A model generated the notes under the pieces. That model did no database searches, was not told the origin of the DNA, and was given only the letters and a program-made list of their open reading frames with translations. From the NCBI RefSeq assembly GCF_004011695.2, contig NC_082409.1, forward strand, positions 930,001 through 994,000: a DNA stretch of 64,000 bases, given 5' to 3'. Position numbers and translations under genes: made by a program. Below are positions 10,441 through 21,707 of the stretch, in pieces. Each line of letters starts with the position of its first letter. The stretch's first letter is position 1. Source of the stretch: Ascochyta rabiei. Lineage: Eukaryota > Ascomycota > Dothideomycetes > Pleosporales > Didymellaceae.

Positions 10441-11799
10441 CTACTCGAACGTGGTCTTCTTGCCTGATCCCTCCACGATGGCCTGACTTGCTCTCTGAGC
10501 GTTCATGTGAGCTGAGCCACTCTTGATTGACCTTGGATCGACCTTTTTGCCGGGCTGAATGCTGTTTGGGCCATTCTTAGGTGCGCGCGGCTCGCGCGGC
10601 TCCCTCCTTCCACCCTGTCTGTCATTACCACCGCCAAAGTTCTTCCAGCGGTCTGGATTTACGCCATCGATTGGCTCTGCTGGCTTGTCCTTGCCGTACC
10701 GCTTGTTGTAACGTGTTGTGGAGTCTTCCGCAAATTCGCAACGCATCTCTCGCCCGTTTAGCTTGTTAAGCAGCCACTTTCTCCTCTTTGTTGGGTTCTT
10801 GACTTCAGTCTCTTCATCGCCAGAGCCGTCTGTGGCCTTCTTCTTATTGGCTTTCAGCTCGGCCTCTGTCTTCATGACGAAACCCTGGACAGCGCAGGTA
10901 GCAGCCTCGACGTCTCCAAACGTCACCCAGGCGTAGCCTTTGCATTTACCCGAGTCCTCGAAAGTCGCCATATGTATGTTCTCAATCGACCCACACGGGT
11001 TGTAGTGCGCTGTAAGATCTTCCTTGGTAACATCGAATGAGAGGTTTCCAACGAAAACACGCTTGTTCGGTGGGTGACCGCCTGCCTTGCCAACAGGCTT
11101 TCCGCGACCACCGCTCTCTTCCCCTTCCACCTTTGGCTTGTCAGGTCGACCTTCGAAACTCTTCGCGTTCTTGATGAGTAGTGCGCGACCGTCCATCTTG
11201 GTCTCTGTCATTGCGATGGCTGCGTACATGGCGAGCTCGGTCGAGAAGTCGACGTATGCAAAGCCCTTGTTGTTTGGCTTGGTCGTCCAATGAGCGGGGA
11301 CTGGCTTTGTGGATGGAGGCATGTGCACCCTGGTAATCTGCTCTGTCTTGATCTCGGTGTTCTCCATGATGAAGCTGCGCAGCGAGTCCTTGGTGGCAGA
11401 CCAGGGCAAATTGCCAATCCAGACACCGAATTCTGAGCGCTTCTCTTCGCCTCTTTTCACATCACCAACAGTGCCCTCTGTTGTTGCGTCTGTAGACGGC
11501 TCGTTTCCGACAGCAGCAGGCTTGGGGTTGAGCTTTGCCTTCTTCGCAGCACGGGCAGCTTTCTTGGAGGTCGGTTCGGGAAGGTCGATGTCGACGACAA
11601 TCTCCTCGGGGAGAATTTCGCGCTTGCGCTTCTTTGCCGGTGTCTCCGTCATCTCGTCGTCTGAGGCTGATTCGGCGACTTTCGACTTGGACTTTGAGCT
11701 TTTCTTTTCCTTCTTTTCTTTCTTTTCCTTCTTTTCCTTCTTCTCCTTCTTTGCGGCCCTCTTTACTTCCTCCTGCGAGCTCATATCGGTGTCTGACAT
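10441..11799 (-). CDS. NOP13: Nucleolar RNA-binding protein, Nop13-like (two RRMs)
   Basis: Single exon of 452 residues from the ATG at 11799 (MSDTDMSSQEEV). An in-frame extension upstream lacks protein character, so I use the internal start. The N-terminus is a KKEKK-rich acidic/basic tract (about 10-100) typical of nucleolar proteins. RRM1 is about 125-213 (RNP2 VWIGNL, RNP1 KGFAYVDF). RRM2 is about 246-356 (RNP2 VFVGNL, RNP1 KGYAWVTF) and contains a lysine-rich insertion. The tail is Gly/Arg/Asn-rich. This order fits yeast Nop13, a pre-60S-associated nucleolar protein. The main alternative is another two-RRM nucleolin-like factor. Confidence 0.85.
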   Translation of the reverse strand: MSDTDMSSQEEVKRAAKKEKKEKKEKKEKKEKKSSKSKSKVAESASDDEMTETPAKKRKREILPEEIVVDIDLPEPTSKKAARAAKKAKLNPKPAAVGNEPSTDATTEGTVGDVKRGEEKRSEFGVWIGNLPWSATKDSLRSFIMENTEIKTEQITRVHMPPSTKPVPAHWTTKPNNKGFAYVDFSTELAMYAAIAMTETKMDGRALLIKNAKSFEGRPDKPKVEGEESGGRGKPVGKAGGHPPNKRVFVGNLSFDVTKEDLTAHYNPCGSIENIHMATFEDSGKCKGYAWVTFGDVEAATCAVQGFVMKTEAELKANKKKATDGSGDEETEVKNPTKRRKWLLNKLNGREMRCEFAEDSTTRYNKRYGKDKPAEPIDGVNPDRWKNFGGGNDRQGGRREPREPRAPKNGPNSIQPGKKVDPRSIKSGSAHMNAQRASQAIVEGSGKKTTFE

Positions 11800-12773
11800 C
11801 TTGGATGTCTGTATGCGGAGGAGCTGCTGGATTCGAACTTTTCCTGCAACGCAGATTTCCAGCCCAGAAAAAATGGTGGGGCCCGGCTTAGGTAACTGCA
11901 GTAGCGTGCCGCGTGGGGCCAATCTCCATGCATGCGGACCACGACCAGCGTCACGGGGCTGCGAGAGCCTTGGGTCAGAAGTATGGCCTGTTCGCGCAAG
12001 AGCTCAGATTGATTCCATTCACTATAGCCATTTGCAAACCTGGAGCCACCGGATGTCGGTCGCTAGGATGCACGAAGAATGCACCTTCAATGTTGATGGG
12101 TTGCATTGCGTTAGCTCTTGGACAACCGTGGTAGTGATCAGATGATCATGTAGCGGTCAAGTCGGACTAACGTGAAGTCAAATATTGACTATTGGAACAT
12201 GTGCACTCCCCTCGCCGGGAGTGGTGAACAAAAGGCGCTTGCGTCACACCTGTGGTACTCGTCTTTCTGAGCCGGGCCGCCCTTGCTATCGCGCACCGGT
12301 GAAACCTTATCGTGCCCTCCCCTCACGTGCAGCTGCTGTAGCATCATCGACAAATCGACTGCAGTAAGCAGCGCAACAACAGAAAACCTCTGGAACCGTC
12401 TGTTTTGGAATGCTCTTGAGGCAGACAACTAGCACTGACGACTCGCTGTTAGCCACATATTAATAGTGTATTCTGCTGCCTGCAACGAGCTAGGCGTTGC
12501 AGTGGAACCGCGGTTGACGTGCTCGCATCACGTTTAGAGCGCCCGAGCTAGGCAGCCGCAGCTACTACCGCTTCCCCAGTCCCAGCTACCTCACCTTCTC
12601 CGCCTCCAGCCTCCAGCCTCCAACCTCGACTTGCACCCACCTGCACCGCCCAGCAGCATCCTCTCTCGCCAGCTGCTATCTTCACGCAGTCCCGCGCCGC
12701 AGCGAGTCTGCAGCGCCGCTCTCTTCTATCCTTGCCAACCGTCGATTGCCGTCGGCTGCCTCACTCGCCCGCC
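11800..12773. other. Divergent promoter region, NOP13-like / NBR1-like
   Basis: The two genes diverge from this 1-kb segment. The last 200 bases before 12774 are pyrimidine-rich (CTCC/CAGCC runs), as is usual for fungal 5' UTRs. A GTTCGAATCC-like string on the minus strand near 11830 is not flanked by a tRNA T-stem. Confidence 0.5.
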
Positions 12774-15736
12774 ATGGCTGCCACCAACAACGCCATCACG
12801 CTGGATACGCCCATCGTTATCAAGGTCCTTTTCCGCGGCCAGACCAGGAAGCTCAAGCTGCCACTGAAGGACCTTGGAGCAAACATTCTCCCGGAAAAGG
12901 TGTGTTGCACTGGTTTCGCGCTGCCGGACGAGCAGGCTGCCGCCTCACTCCGGCCAACAGACCCAGCTCGCCGAAGCCGAAGCCGAAGCCGAAGCTTTGG
13001 TCCTGAGTGACGAAGTGACTGACATGTTCGTGCAGCTTCGTTCCGGCCTCCAAATCCACGATGACGAGCAGGTTGTCTTCGAGCGCTACTCTGACTCAGC
13101 CGCCGCGTACGTCACCCTCGACTCGAACGCGCCTGCTGTCTACAAGACGCTCTTCCGAGCCGCAAAGGCAAAGCTCAAGCTCCGTCTGAGGGCCACGGTT
13201 GCGGGCGAGTACTGCGAGCTGCCTGCGTCTGCTCCCCCTGCGCTATCCCGTGCAACCGTACCAGACCCCTCCGTCTTTCGCTTGAGCTCCGAGACCCTGA
13301 CCCCTCAGGTCGCCGCCCCAACTTCTCCAATCATTGTCCACTCTCCACAGGCACCCAAACTCGAGACAACCAGCCCTGCCTCGCCCCCAAAGTCTGCTGA
13401 TGATGGAGAGGCTCCGGTGCCCAGGTCATCCACGACACGCCAAGGTAAGTGTTGCATCTCGCTCCGCCTCAACATACTGACTGGATCGACAGCATTCTTC
13501 GACAAGCTCTACCAAGCACCACACAACGCCCCGCTTACGTTCCGTCCAAAGCCAGCCGTAGCATGCACTGCCTGGGTGGTATACTGCAACAATTGCAACC
13601 ACCCCATGGACGACGAGCACTTCCACTGCAGTGTCTGTGACAACGGAGACTACGACCTCTGCCCTGCTTGTGTGGACTCGGGCATCCATTGTCCTGGCGA
13701 TGGCCACTGGATGGTGAAGCGATTTGTGAAGAACGGCAACGTGGTCAACAGCACCACCCAGCGGATCCCACCCAAGGTCAAGGCCACCGAGCCAAAGGAC
13801 ATTCCTGGAGCCTTCACGGATGAGAAGCAGTCAGTCACACATGAAGAGGAGGCGACTCGTACCTGCAACAGCTGCGTCAAGGGTAAGTCGGACAGTTCTG
13901 TGTTTTCCTGCTCTGATGCTAACTTGGCCAGTTCTCCCCGAGAACGAGTTTGTCACATGCACTGTCTGCGAGGACTTTGACCTGTGCCTGGAATGCCACA
14001 CTCTCAACAAGCACGGGCATCATCCTGGCCACGCCTTCAAGGGAGCTACCCTGGAGACGTCTTTGTCTGCTCTAGGCAACGCACTTTGCAACCCAGGCCG
14101 AAACGCACGCCACTCTGCAGTCTGCGATGGCTGTGACAAGTTCATCTATGGTGTCCGTCACAAATGCTTGAACTGCCCAGACTGGGACTACTGTTCTCAG
14201 TGCCTGCAAAGTGCCAAGATCATCCACCCTCGTCACCGTTTCGTCCCTATCTTTGAGCCACTCACCGAGCCTCTTTCGAGTGGCTGCCGTCACTACGGAA
14301 TCTACTGCGATGGACCCTTGTGCAAGGACAAGGAGAACCTCTCGTACATTGAGGGTACCCGGTACAAGTGCGCCGTGTGCCACGACACTGACTTCTGCCA
14401 AAACTGCGAAGCACACCCAAGCAATAAGCACAACCACACGCACCCTCTCATCAAGTTCAAGACACCTGTGCGTAACGTCAGCGTTACCACCATGGATGAA
14501 AAGGTCAACTCGATCACTGCGCTTGGAGATCGACGACCTGCATCTAGGCGCTCAACTGCTACCGAGACTGCCCCTGTGGCTGCTTCCACAAACGCTGCGA
14601 CCCAAGTTCAGACAATCGTTGACCTGAGGCCATTAGCTGAGCCAGTCAAGAAGGAAAAGATTGCCATTCAGGACCTCTTGTCTGAGCCCCTTCAGGTATG
14701 TATTCTCCTCGTTCAAGTGAAGCCGTAAGCTAATTCAAGGTAGGAGAAACCCGCCGTTGTCAAGACCGACCTTGCCCGTGAGGTCTTTGATGCTCACTTC
14801 ATTCGCGACACTATCATCGATGGTTCCAAGATCTGCGCTGGTCAGCAATTCGTCCAAGTCTGGACGCTTCGTAACCCCGGCCCTACCGCATGGCCAGCCG
14901 GCTGCAGCGTCCGACACGTTGGTGGTGACAACATGTTGAACATCGATAACAGCCGCACGTTCAGCCAGGCTGAGCTTGCCGATGCTAGCGAGAGTAACGT
15001 CGTTGGCACTCCCGTCCAGGCAGGTGAGGAAGTTTCTTTCCGTGTCGTTATGAAAGCTCCCCAACGCGTGGGCACTGCCATCTCTTACTGGCGGCTCAAG
15101 ACCGCTGACGGCATTCCCTTTGGCCACCGATTGTGGTGTGATATTGAAGCCGTTGCCGCCCCAGCACTCATCTCTCCCCACGCCACTGAAGTTGCTGAAG
15201 CTTCCACATCATCACCGATGCATGAGACTCTGTTGCAGGGCAGGCTAGAGAATTTGAAGACTGCTCAACAGTCGAAGGTACAGCAACTTGAGCAGCAGAA
15301 GATGGAGCGTATCCAGCAGGTCCGAAAGGCTGCAGTCGAGCGCCTTCTTGAGAACCGCCGCAGGGAGCACGCCGCAGCTCTAGCTAGCATTCGACCGGCT
15401 CCCGCTTCTAAGACTCAGGAGACAAACAAAGAGATTACCGCAGAGTTGCCGGTCGAAGAAAAAGTCGTGGAACGTCAGCCCGCAACTCATGCTTCAGGCA
15501 TGATCTTCCCTCAGTTGGACAAGGAGTCACCTGAGTCCAGTACATATGAGATGTCCACCGCCCAGCCTGAATCTCCTAGATCAGAGAAGAGCACCATCGC
15601 TCGCACCGTTACTGTCGTCTCCGATGAGGAGTTTTTTGAGGACGCTGAGAGCGTCGCGCTGCACTCCGATGACGAGGGATTCATGACAGACGAAGAATAT
15701 GATATCCTCGATGCCAGCGATGAGGAGACACAGTAG
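12774..15736 (+). CDS. Nbr1-type selective autophagy receptor (PB1-like, four ZZ fingers, FW domain)
   Basis: Five exons: 12774-12899, 13036-13444, 13493-13882, 13932-14695, 14744-15736; 893 residues. The N-terminus (about 10-100) is PB1-like with a basic first strand (VIKVLFRGQTRKLKLPL) and an ERYSDSA segment. Four ZZ-type fingers follow at about 208-257, 300-345, 369-416 and 429-483 (Cys-x2-Cys pairs, D-Y-D-L-C or D-W-D-Y-C cores, His pairs). A four-tryptophan NBR1 domain spans about 535-637 (VWTLRNPG, AWPAGC, YWRLKT, LWCDI). A coiled coil spans about 650-700, and the C-terminal acidic tail holds a candidate Atg8-binding LIR (Tyr882-Asp-Ile-Leu885). Family members carry cargo to the autophagosome or vacuole. 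The fourth intron ends at TAG 14741-14743, chosen because it restores the FW domain. Confidence 0.9.
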
Positions 15737-16447
15737 GCATGGGCAAGAGGTAGTTTTTGACATGTCAACATGTCTGTAAGTAATCTCGTGATACCGGATC
15801 TTTCGGGGGTTCCTGGTGTTCAAGTTGGGTATTAGCGACAACGCTCCTTTGCTGAAGGCGCTGGTGCGATCTTCATTACACCCTGACGGGATGGCGATAA
15901 CAGGATGCCGTAAGGCGCTTTGGATGGATATGGTGTTCTCTTGGCCAAATTTGCAACAGGCGTTCCTCTCCTTCATCTCCTATATGTGTAGTCTGAATGA
16001 AAGTGATCTTCTTGAATCTGCGTTGCTTGATATGACCTCATCAGTACAAGACGGATGCTGACTTGGCACGTCATCATTTGAAGGCATGACAGCACGTCAC
16101 TGTCACAACAAACAAACTGAGCCAACTCCAAAAGCGGCGTCCAGATCGTTGCTCTTCCAGAGACTTACGCTTGCTCAGTGTTTCCCCCAGGCAATACATT
16201 GCTGTGGATTCATTCAATCACGGACAGTCAGACCAAACAAGTCAATGGATGGATATTGCCTGAAGAATATGCGTGGGATGCTGGACCAGTAACATCTGTT
16301 CCCTTTGCTCATGAAATGTTAAGGTATTCGACGTGGGCACGGACGTTCTGTATATGACGTCAACTGATTGGCCTTTCTCAAATGTGCTCTGTAATGGACC
16401 CAAGATTCATTCTCAACTCTTCAATCGATTACTTGTCCAGACTCAGA
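15737..16447. other. Gene-free stretch
   Basis: This holds the 3' flank of the NBR1-like gene and the promoter of the SDR gene. No domain-bearing frame, repeat or RNA gene is visible. Confidence 0.45.
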
Positions 16448-17287
16448 ATGTCATCAACAGCTGTAAGCACCTTGAAAATCCTCATCACAGGTGGAGCCCG
16501 TGGTATTGGTCGCGGTCTTTTCCGCCAGTTTTTGGCTAGAGGTCATCGAGTAATCATCCTTGATTCGAACATCGAAGAGCTGGAGCATGTCAAAACGCAA
16601 GCTGGGAAATGGTCAAGCGCGCAAGGAAGTTGGCATGCACTGCAATGTGACCTGAGCAAGCGAGAGCAGATCAAGGATGCAGTTCGGGCGGTAAAAGAAA
16701 CGTTTGATGGAAAATTGGACGTATTGATCAACAATGCATTCCCAACAACTCTCCAAATCGCGGAAGACCGAGCCATGGAAGGACAAAGCGATGACATTGA
16801 GCAGGAATGGGACCTCAAGATCGCCATTGGCCTGACGGCGCCTTTCATTCTCAGTCGTCTTTGCGTCCCTCTCCTTCTGGCTGGCAGCTCAACACCAGAC
16901 TCGCCAGGCACCATTATCAACGTTTCTTCGACACGAGAATATCAAGCTGAAGTAGATCACGAGGCGTATTCCACGGCGAAGGCGGGCATCCTGGGTCTGA
17001 CACAATCAATGTCAATATCTCTTGGACACCGCCACAACATTCGTGTGAACGCGATTATCCCGGGCTGGATCCATGTCGAGAACGAGAGCAAAGCTGGTGA
17101 TGAGAAGGGCGCTGCCTGGGAAGAGGGTCTCAGCAAAGAAGACGTCGCATGGCATCCGGCAGGCAGAGTCGGCAAGAGTGAAGATATTTCCAGGGCTGTG
17201 GAGTACCTTATTGAAAGCGGGTTTGTCACGGGCCAGGAGGTCGTAGTCGATGGCGGAGTGGGCAGGAAGATGGTATACCCAGAATAA
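16448..17287 (+). CDS. Short-chain dehydrogenase/reductase (classical SDR)
   Basis: Single exon of 279 residues from ATG 16448 (MSSTAVSTLK). An in-frame ATG at 16382 would add 22 residues, but the Rossmann fold starts only at residue 10, so the shorter start is preferred. The nucleotide-binding motif is TGGARGIG (14-21), the fold-stabilising segment is NNAF (95-98), and the catalytic residues are a Ser at 160/161 with Tyr174-x3-Lys178 (YSTAK). The C-terminal GGVG near residue 270 is typical of classical SDRs. The reaction is NAD(P)(H)-dependent oxidation or reduction of an alcohol/carbonyl. The substrate is unknown and no biosynthetic partner genes sit beside it. Asp39 after the second strand hints at NAD rather than NADP (inference). 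Confidence 0.92.
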   Translation: MSSTAVSTLKILITGGARGIGRGLFRQFLARGHRVIILDSNIEELEHVKTQAGKWSSAQGSWHALQCDLSKREQIKDAVRAVKETFDGKLDVLINNAFPTTLQIAEDRAMEGQSDDIEQEWDLKIAIGLTAPFILSRLCVPLLLAGSSTPDSPGTIINVSSTREYQAEVDHEAYSTAKAGILGLTQSMSISLGHRHNIRVNAIIPGWIHVENESKAGDEKGAAWEEGLSKEDVAWHPAGRVGKSEDISRAVEYLIESGFVTGQEVVVDGGVGRKMVYPE

Positions 17288-18667
17288 GTATCAGCATACC
17301 TCAATCGATAGATCCCTCGTGAGGCTGAGCAGAGGGTCCGGAGGATGCCGAGAGTAGACAATCTCAACTTCGACCAGTCGACGAACTCACCATGTGCGCG
17401 GTCTCGCAGTCAAACACGGACATCGAGACTACGCTTGATGTTGTTAACCAGCATCACAGCATGAACACGTAAACCTGAGGCTTCAGAGTGGGTGCTCTGG
17501 TGTTGCTGAAACGAGGCGTCGTCCGCTAAGCCATCACCGTGCGACAGCTGTGCCTTCTTAAACTCGTCACATCCCTCAGGTACCAACCTCGCCCTTCCTT
17601 CTGCGCCATCTCGACTCGCAAGATGCAGTGCTCATTTCCTCAGCTCTGTGTAATCTCATCAACCGCTTTGTGCCACGCGGGCGACCACGCAGGTGCCGTT
17701 TTACGTCGCCCCACTTTGATGTTTCAAGCGTACCCGCGCGCGCCTTGTCGCCCAGACACTCATCTCTCCAGCCCGATCGTACTTTACGCAATGAAAGTTG
17801 GACGATATCCTGGTGTTCGAAAGATGTGCACTGTTCTGTGGTCCCTACACAATTGCGATTGTAGCAATGTCCTATCGAACTAATCTTTAGGGAGAGCTAC
17901 ACTCGAAGACCAGCCTGCATCGCAATGGAGCCTTCATCTGCCACTAAGATTACGTCCGGTTCCCGGCATGGTAGAGCCCAGGAGGAAGCCAATATTTCTG
18001 GGTGCGCCACACTAGCATCCGAAGTGTTGTTTGGCCCTTCCAATTCATTCCTCAGGTGAAGAGCAACAGCCTTGCCCTCGACCACAGCTCTCGTTCTGAT
18101 ACCCAAAGAACTAGGCAGAGCGTACAAAAGCCGCTCAGCAACACAGCCAGGTATAGTTTTGAGCTCTCTGTCTACATCCAAATGGGATGGTGATGGCAGT
18201 TCCCAGAGAGCATGACTGAAACCCCTGCATCTCGAAGGATTGACGCACGGGTTGACAGCGGGCGCCACCTAGACCACCATCGGCCTACTGCCAGGTACAG
18301 TAAGAGCTCCACCAATCACACCTCCCGTCTGAAACCTGTAAGATCTGGTACTGGCGCAGAAAGCAGCAGAGCTCCCTCGGTTCATCAATGCGCATATTGT
18401 TCGAGAAACATCACGTCTTTAGCGCCGTCCTTGAGATGCGGCTGGCGCAGAACGAAACAATTGCTTCGATTGGAGCTAACCGTATATCGGCTTCGACGGC
18501 AATAGCGCTCCTTTGACGACTGTGATATAAAATGTGCGGCGCTTCAACTTCTGAAGTGGTAACGCAGCTGCGCTGACTCTCTTTTACCTTGCCTTGCAAA
18601 CTTCGTTCTTCGTTCATTCTTTTTTTCCAGCCACTCTTTTTTCAAACTCCACACTCATTTACCCATC
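17288..18667. other. 1.4-kb gene-free stretch and LPMO promoter
   Basis: I see no supported gene. An open frame on the minus strand at 17897-18268 has no start context, splice partners or domain. The right end carries the LPMO promoter, with a pyrimidine-rich leader at about 18580-18667. Confidence 0.45.
18526..18532 (+). promoter_or_regulatory. Candidate TATA box of the AA9 LPMO gene
   Basis: TATAAAA lies 136 bases before the ATG and is followed by a CT-rich leader, a typical layout for strongly inducible fungal secreted-enzyme genes. This is positional evidence only. Confidence 0.45.
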
Positions 18668-20406
18668 ATGAAGACCGTCGCTATTCTCGCAGGTATCACT
18701 GCGCTGGCAAACGCCCACGCCACATGGCAACAACTCTGGAAGAACGGAGAAGATCTTGAGAGCACTTGTGCCAGGCTTCCTCCCTCCAACAGCCCCATCG
18801 AGGACTACACATCTACAGCTCTGCAATGCAACGTTAACCCAGCTGCCGCCTCTGGCAAGTGCGGCTTTGAGGCTGGTGACACCGTCACGTAAGTCATGTG
18901 AGCACGTGATATATATCAAGTGACTCACATCGTTTCAGAATCGAGATGCACCAGCACAACACCCGTCTTTGCACCGAGGAGGGTATCGGTGGTGCTCACT
19001 GGGGCCCCGTCTTGGCCTACATGTCCAAGGTCGAGGACGCCGCGACCGCTGATGGATCATCGGAGTTCTTCAAGGTCTACGAGAACACATGGAAGAAGGC
19101 AGAGGGCTCTACCCAAGGTGACAAGGACTACTGGGGCACCAAGGACCTCAACTACAACTGCGGAAAGCTGGACTTCACCATCCCCGAAGACATTGCCCCC
19201 GGTGACTATCTTCTTCGCGCCGAGGCTATTGCTCTCCACGCTGCCTCTGCCTCCGGTGGTGCCCAGCACTACGTCACTTGCTACCAGATCACTGTCAAGG
19301 GCGATGGAACTGCTACCCCGACTGGTGTCAAGTTTCCTGAGGCTTACTCCAAGACTGGCCCTGGCCTCGGTTTCTCCATTTACGCCCCTCTGAGCGAGTA
19401 CCCTGCTCCTGGCCCTGCCCTCTACGCTCGCGGTACCAAGGTCGACCCTCAGCTCCTGACCTTTGGCGAGATCTCTGGTGTTCCTAAGGCTACCGGCGGT
19501 GCTTCCGCCCCAGCTGCCACCTCTGCTGCCGCCACCTCTACTGCTCCCGCTTCGTCTGCTGCTGCTGAGACTCCTGCTGTCTCTTCAGCTGCTGCTTCCA
19601 AGCCTGCCGCCACCTCCGCCGCTGCTTCGTCTGCTGCCCCTTCGTCTGCTGCCCCTTCATCTGCTGCTGAGGCGGAGCCCTCTGAGGCTGCTACTTCTGC
19701 CGCCGCTTCATCGGTCGTTGCTTCTGCCCCTGCTACCTCGTCGACTGCTGCCCCCGAGACTGGCGATAAGAAGTATGACGTCGGCTCCTTCTCCACCTAC
19801 CTCGAGGCCCAGCCCGGTAGCGATGCCGAGTTCACCATCGAGGAGTTCATTGCTTGGTTGGAGAAGGTTGAGAGCGGCTCGAACACTGCGGAGCCCACTG
19901 CTGCTGCTTCCCCTTCCGCCGTCGCTGAGCCCACTACCACCGCCATTGTCTCCCAAGCACCCGTCCAGTCTTCCGCTGCGGCTCCCTCTTCCAAGAAGCC
20001 TGCCGCTTCTCCTTCCACCCTCGCCACCTCTGTCCGCCCTGCACCTACCTCTGACTCTGAGTCTGGTGAGGTCAAGGCGTACGGCCGCTGCGGTGGCCAG
20101 GGCTACACTGGCAGCACAACTTGTGCATCTGGCCTGACCTGCAAGGTCCAAAACACTTTCTACTCTCAGTGCGTCCAGTCTGAGGGTGGCAACGACGCTC
20201 AGCCCAGCGCTGCTAAGCCTACTGCTGCTGTTCCCTCCAAGACTGCTGCTGCTTCTTCTACGGCTGCTGCTTCTTCTGCGGCTGCCGCTGCCGTTTCCAA
20301 GGCGGCTGTGCCCACCGCTGCCCCTTCAGCATCCGCGACTCCCGCCGCCCACAAGCTTTGGACTATCGAGGAGCTCATCTCGTTCCTCGAGGAGGCTGCT
20401 GAGTAA
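18668..20406 (+). CDS. AA9 lytic polysaccharide monooxygenase with CBM1 and duplicated C-terminal motif
   Basis: Two exons, 18668-18888 and 18939-20406 (50-nt intron), 562 residues. The 16-residue signal peptide ends ANA, leaving His17 as the mature N-terminus, the copper-brace His. The second brace His is His94 in GGAHWGPV (mature 78), and the axial Tyr is Tyr185 in QHYVTC with Gln183. The AA9 core ends near residue 245. A long Ala/Ser/Pro/Thr linker follows, then a CBM1 at about 455-485 (nt 20080-20172; YGRCGGQGYTG, four cysteines). The enzyme oxidatively cuts crystalline cellulose or xyloglucan and boosts glucosidases such as the GH3 upstream. Unusually, a short motif [FW]TIEE[FL]I[AS][WF]LE occurs at residues 372-383 and again at 548-559, on either side of the CBM1. 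Confidence 0.95.
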
Positions 20407-20756
20407 GCCCGTTGCCCACGATATATCCGGTTGCTTATCGGTTATGCTTCCCGTATGAGTAACAAAAAGGCATCTGTAAATATGCAACTCCCAGTGGGAG
20501 TATTTCGATTCTTCTAGCGACATTTGTGAACGTTGTTATTCAATCAAGAAAGCTGGTGTCGGCTCGTTATGCCATCATGATTCGTTATTGCTGTGGTGCA
20601 TACACTGAACGTGCACTGAACTTCTTCAATATCCAATAGATTCAAGGAGACTATAACTAGGAAATAGATCAATACCTCGCCAGCTGCAATGTTGGAGTCT
20701 ACCGGTGATTTCTTTTTACAACCAATATGTCAACGCGCAACATGCTCAGCAGTAGC
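20407..20756. other. Convergent 3' flanks
   Basis: This 350-base segment separates the ends of the LPMO and peroxidase genes. It is AT-rich with no gene. Confidence 0.5.
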
Positions 20757-21707
20757 TCAAGAATCGTACATCAGCCTCGCGAAAGCTCTCGCCGCTGCTG
20801 ATCCACCCAACTCCCTTGCCAGTCTCCTCTCCGAAGCACCAGAAGGAATAATACCAGAGCAATCTTGCAAACTGTTCACATCATTTCCAATAATTGCAAA
20901 TCTGTTCCAGGCATCTGTGAACGCAGCGTTCCACGCACTCACATCGCCGGCAGCGAAATCGGCCCACTTCTCGTGTGTCTACTCTGTCGTCAGCCATCGC
21001 TCTTGTTATCATGGTTGCGTATGAGAAACACTTACCTTTGTGTTGTTTGCAAGCCCTGTGTCACTCTGCAGACTATACGGCGCCGTGCCGTCCAAGGTCT
21101 CCTGGTAGAATTTCGTATCATACACACTCGGTGTAGAATCCAGACTCTTCCCCGCCTGCGCCGGGTCGTCATTGACCTGCACGGCAACAGAGTGCGTGCC
21201 CATCAGGGCAACGACATCGTCGCCGCTGAAGCCCTTGGCGGCGAACTTGTCCAGAATAGAGTCGATCGAGTCGCGGCTGCCGGGCATGCTGTTCAGCGGC
21301 GCGGCGTCGCTGCTGTCTTTTCTCCCGACCAGGGCTTTGACACGTGGACCGAGCGGACACGAAGAGATGGCGGTTGCGGCTGCAAATTGGATCATGTCTG
21401 CTGCGCTGGTGTTGTACTTTTGTGTCCAGGAGAGGAGTTTGCCGCAGATGTCTGAGAGGCCGGCATTTTCAGTGCGGCTGCACTCGTCTGTTAAGATGAG
21501 GCTGCCGTCGCAGCCGTTGTTGATGCAGTCATGGAAGGGGGCGCGGATGGCGCCATGTGCGTCGCGACCACAGCCGGAGAAGGCGGTTTGGAGCTCAAGG
21601 AGGACTTCTAACCATACCTTGGGGCAGGAGTCTGTGCGGGGGAGGAGGCTGAGGGCCGAGGATGTTGTTGCAAGGAGAAGGAAGGATGTTAGAGTTGAGG
21701 TGTACAT
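20757..21707 (-). CDS. Secreted heme peroxidase (plant/fungal superfamily)
   Basis: Two exons, 21707-21036 and 20978-20757 (57-nt intron with CTGAC branch), 297 residues. It begins with a signal peptide (MYTSTLTSFLLLATTSSALS). Distal residues are Arg55 and His59 in RAPFHDC, followed by the calcium-site-like NNGCDGSL. The proximal heme ligand is His172 in ALMGTHSVA. It has several Cys, as in secreted class II-like peroxidases. It oxidises phenolic or other reductants with H2O2 outside the cell. It lacks visible evidence for the Mn-site acidic triad or surface Trp of true ligninolytic enzymes, so I assign only the superfamily. Joining NNTK to THEKWADF restores the expected C-terminal helix. Confidence 0.9.

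Noticed and set aside
11820..11845. GTTCGAATCC-like B-box string on the minus strand
   Set aside because: The flanking bases do not pair into a T-stem and no A-box or acceptor stem is present, so it is not a tRNA.
11309..12145. 278-codon open frame on the plus strand
   Set aside because: Antisense to the Lys/Ser-rich N-terminus of the Nop13-like gene; the Phe/Ser runs are the complement of that tract.
17897..18268. 123-codon open frame on the minus strand
   Set aside because: No family, no splice partners, composition like its intergenic surroundings.
19449..20151. Long open frames in other frames over the LPMO linker
   Set aside because: By-products of Ala/Ser/Pro codon repeats in the true frame.
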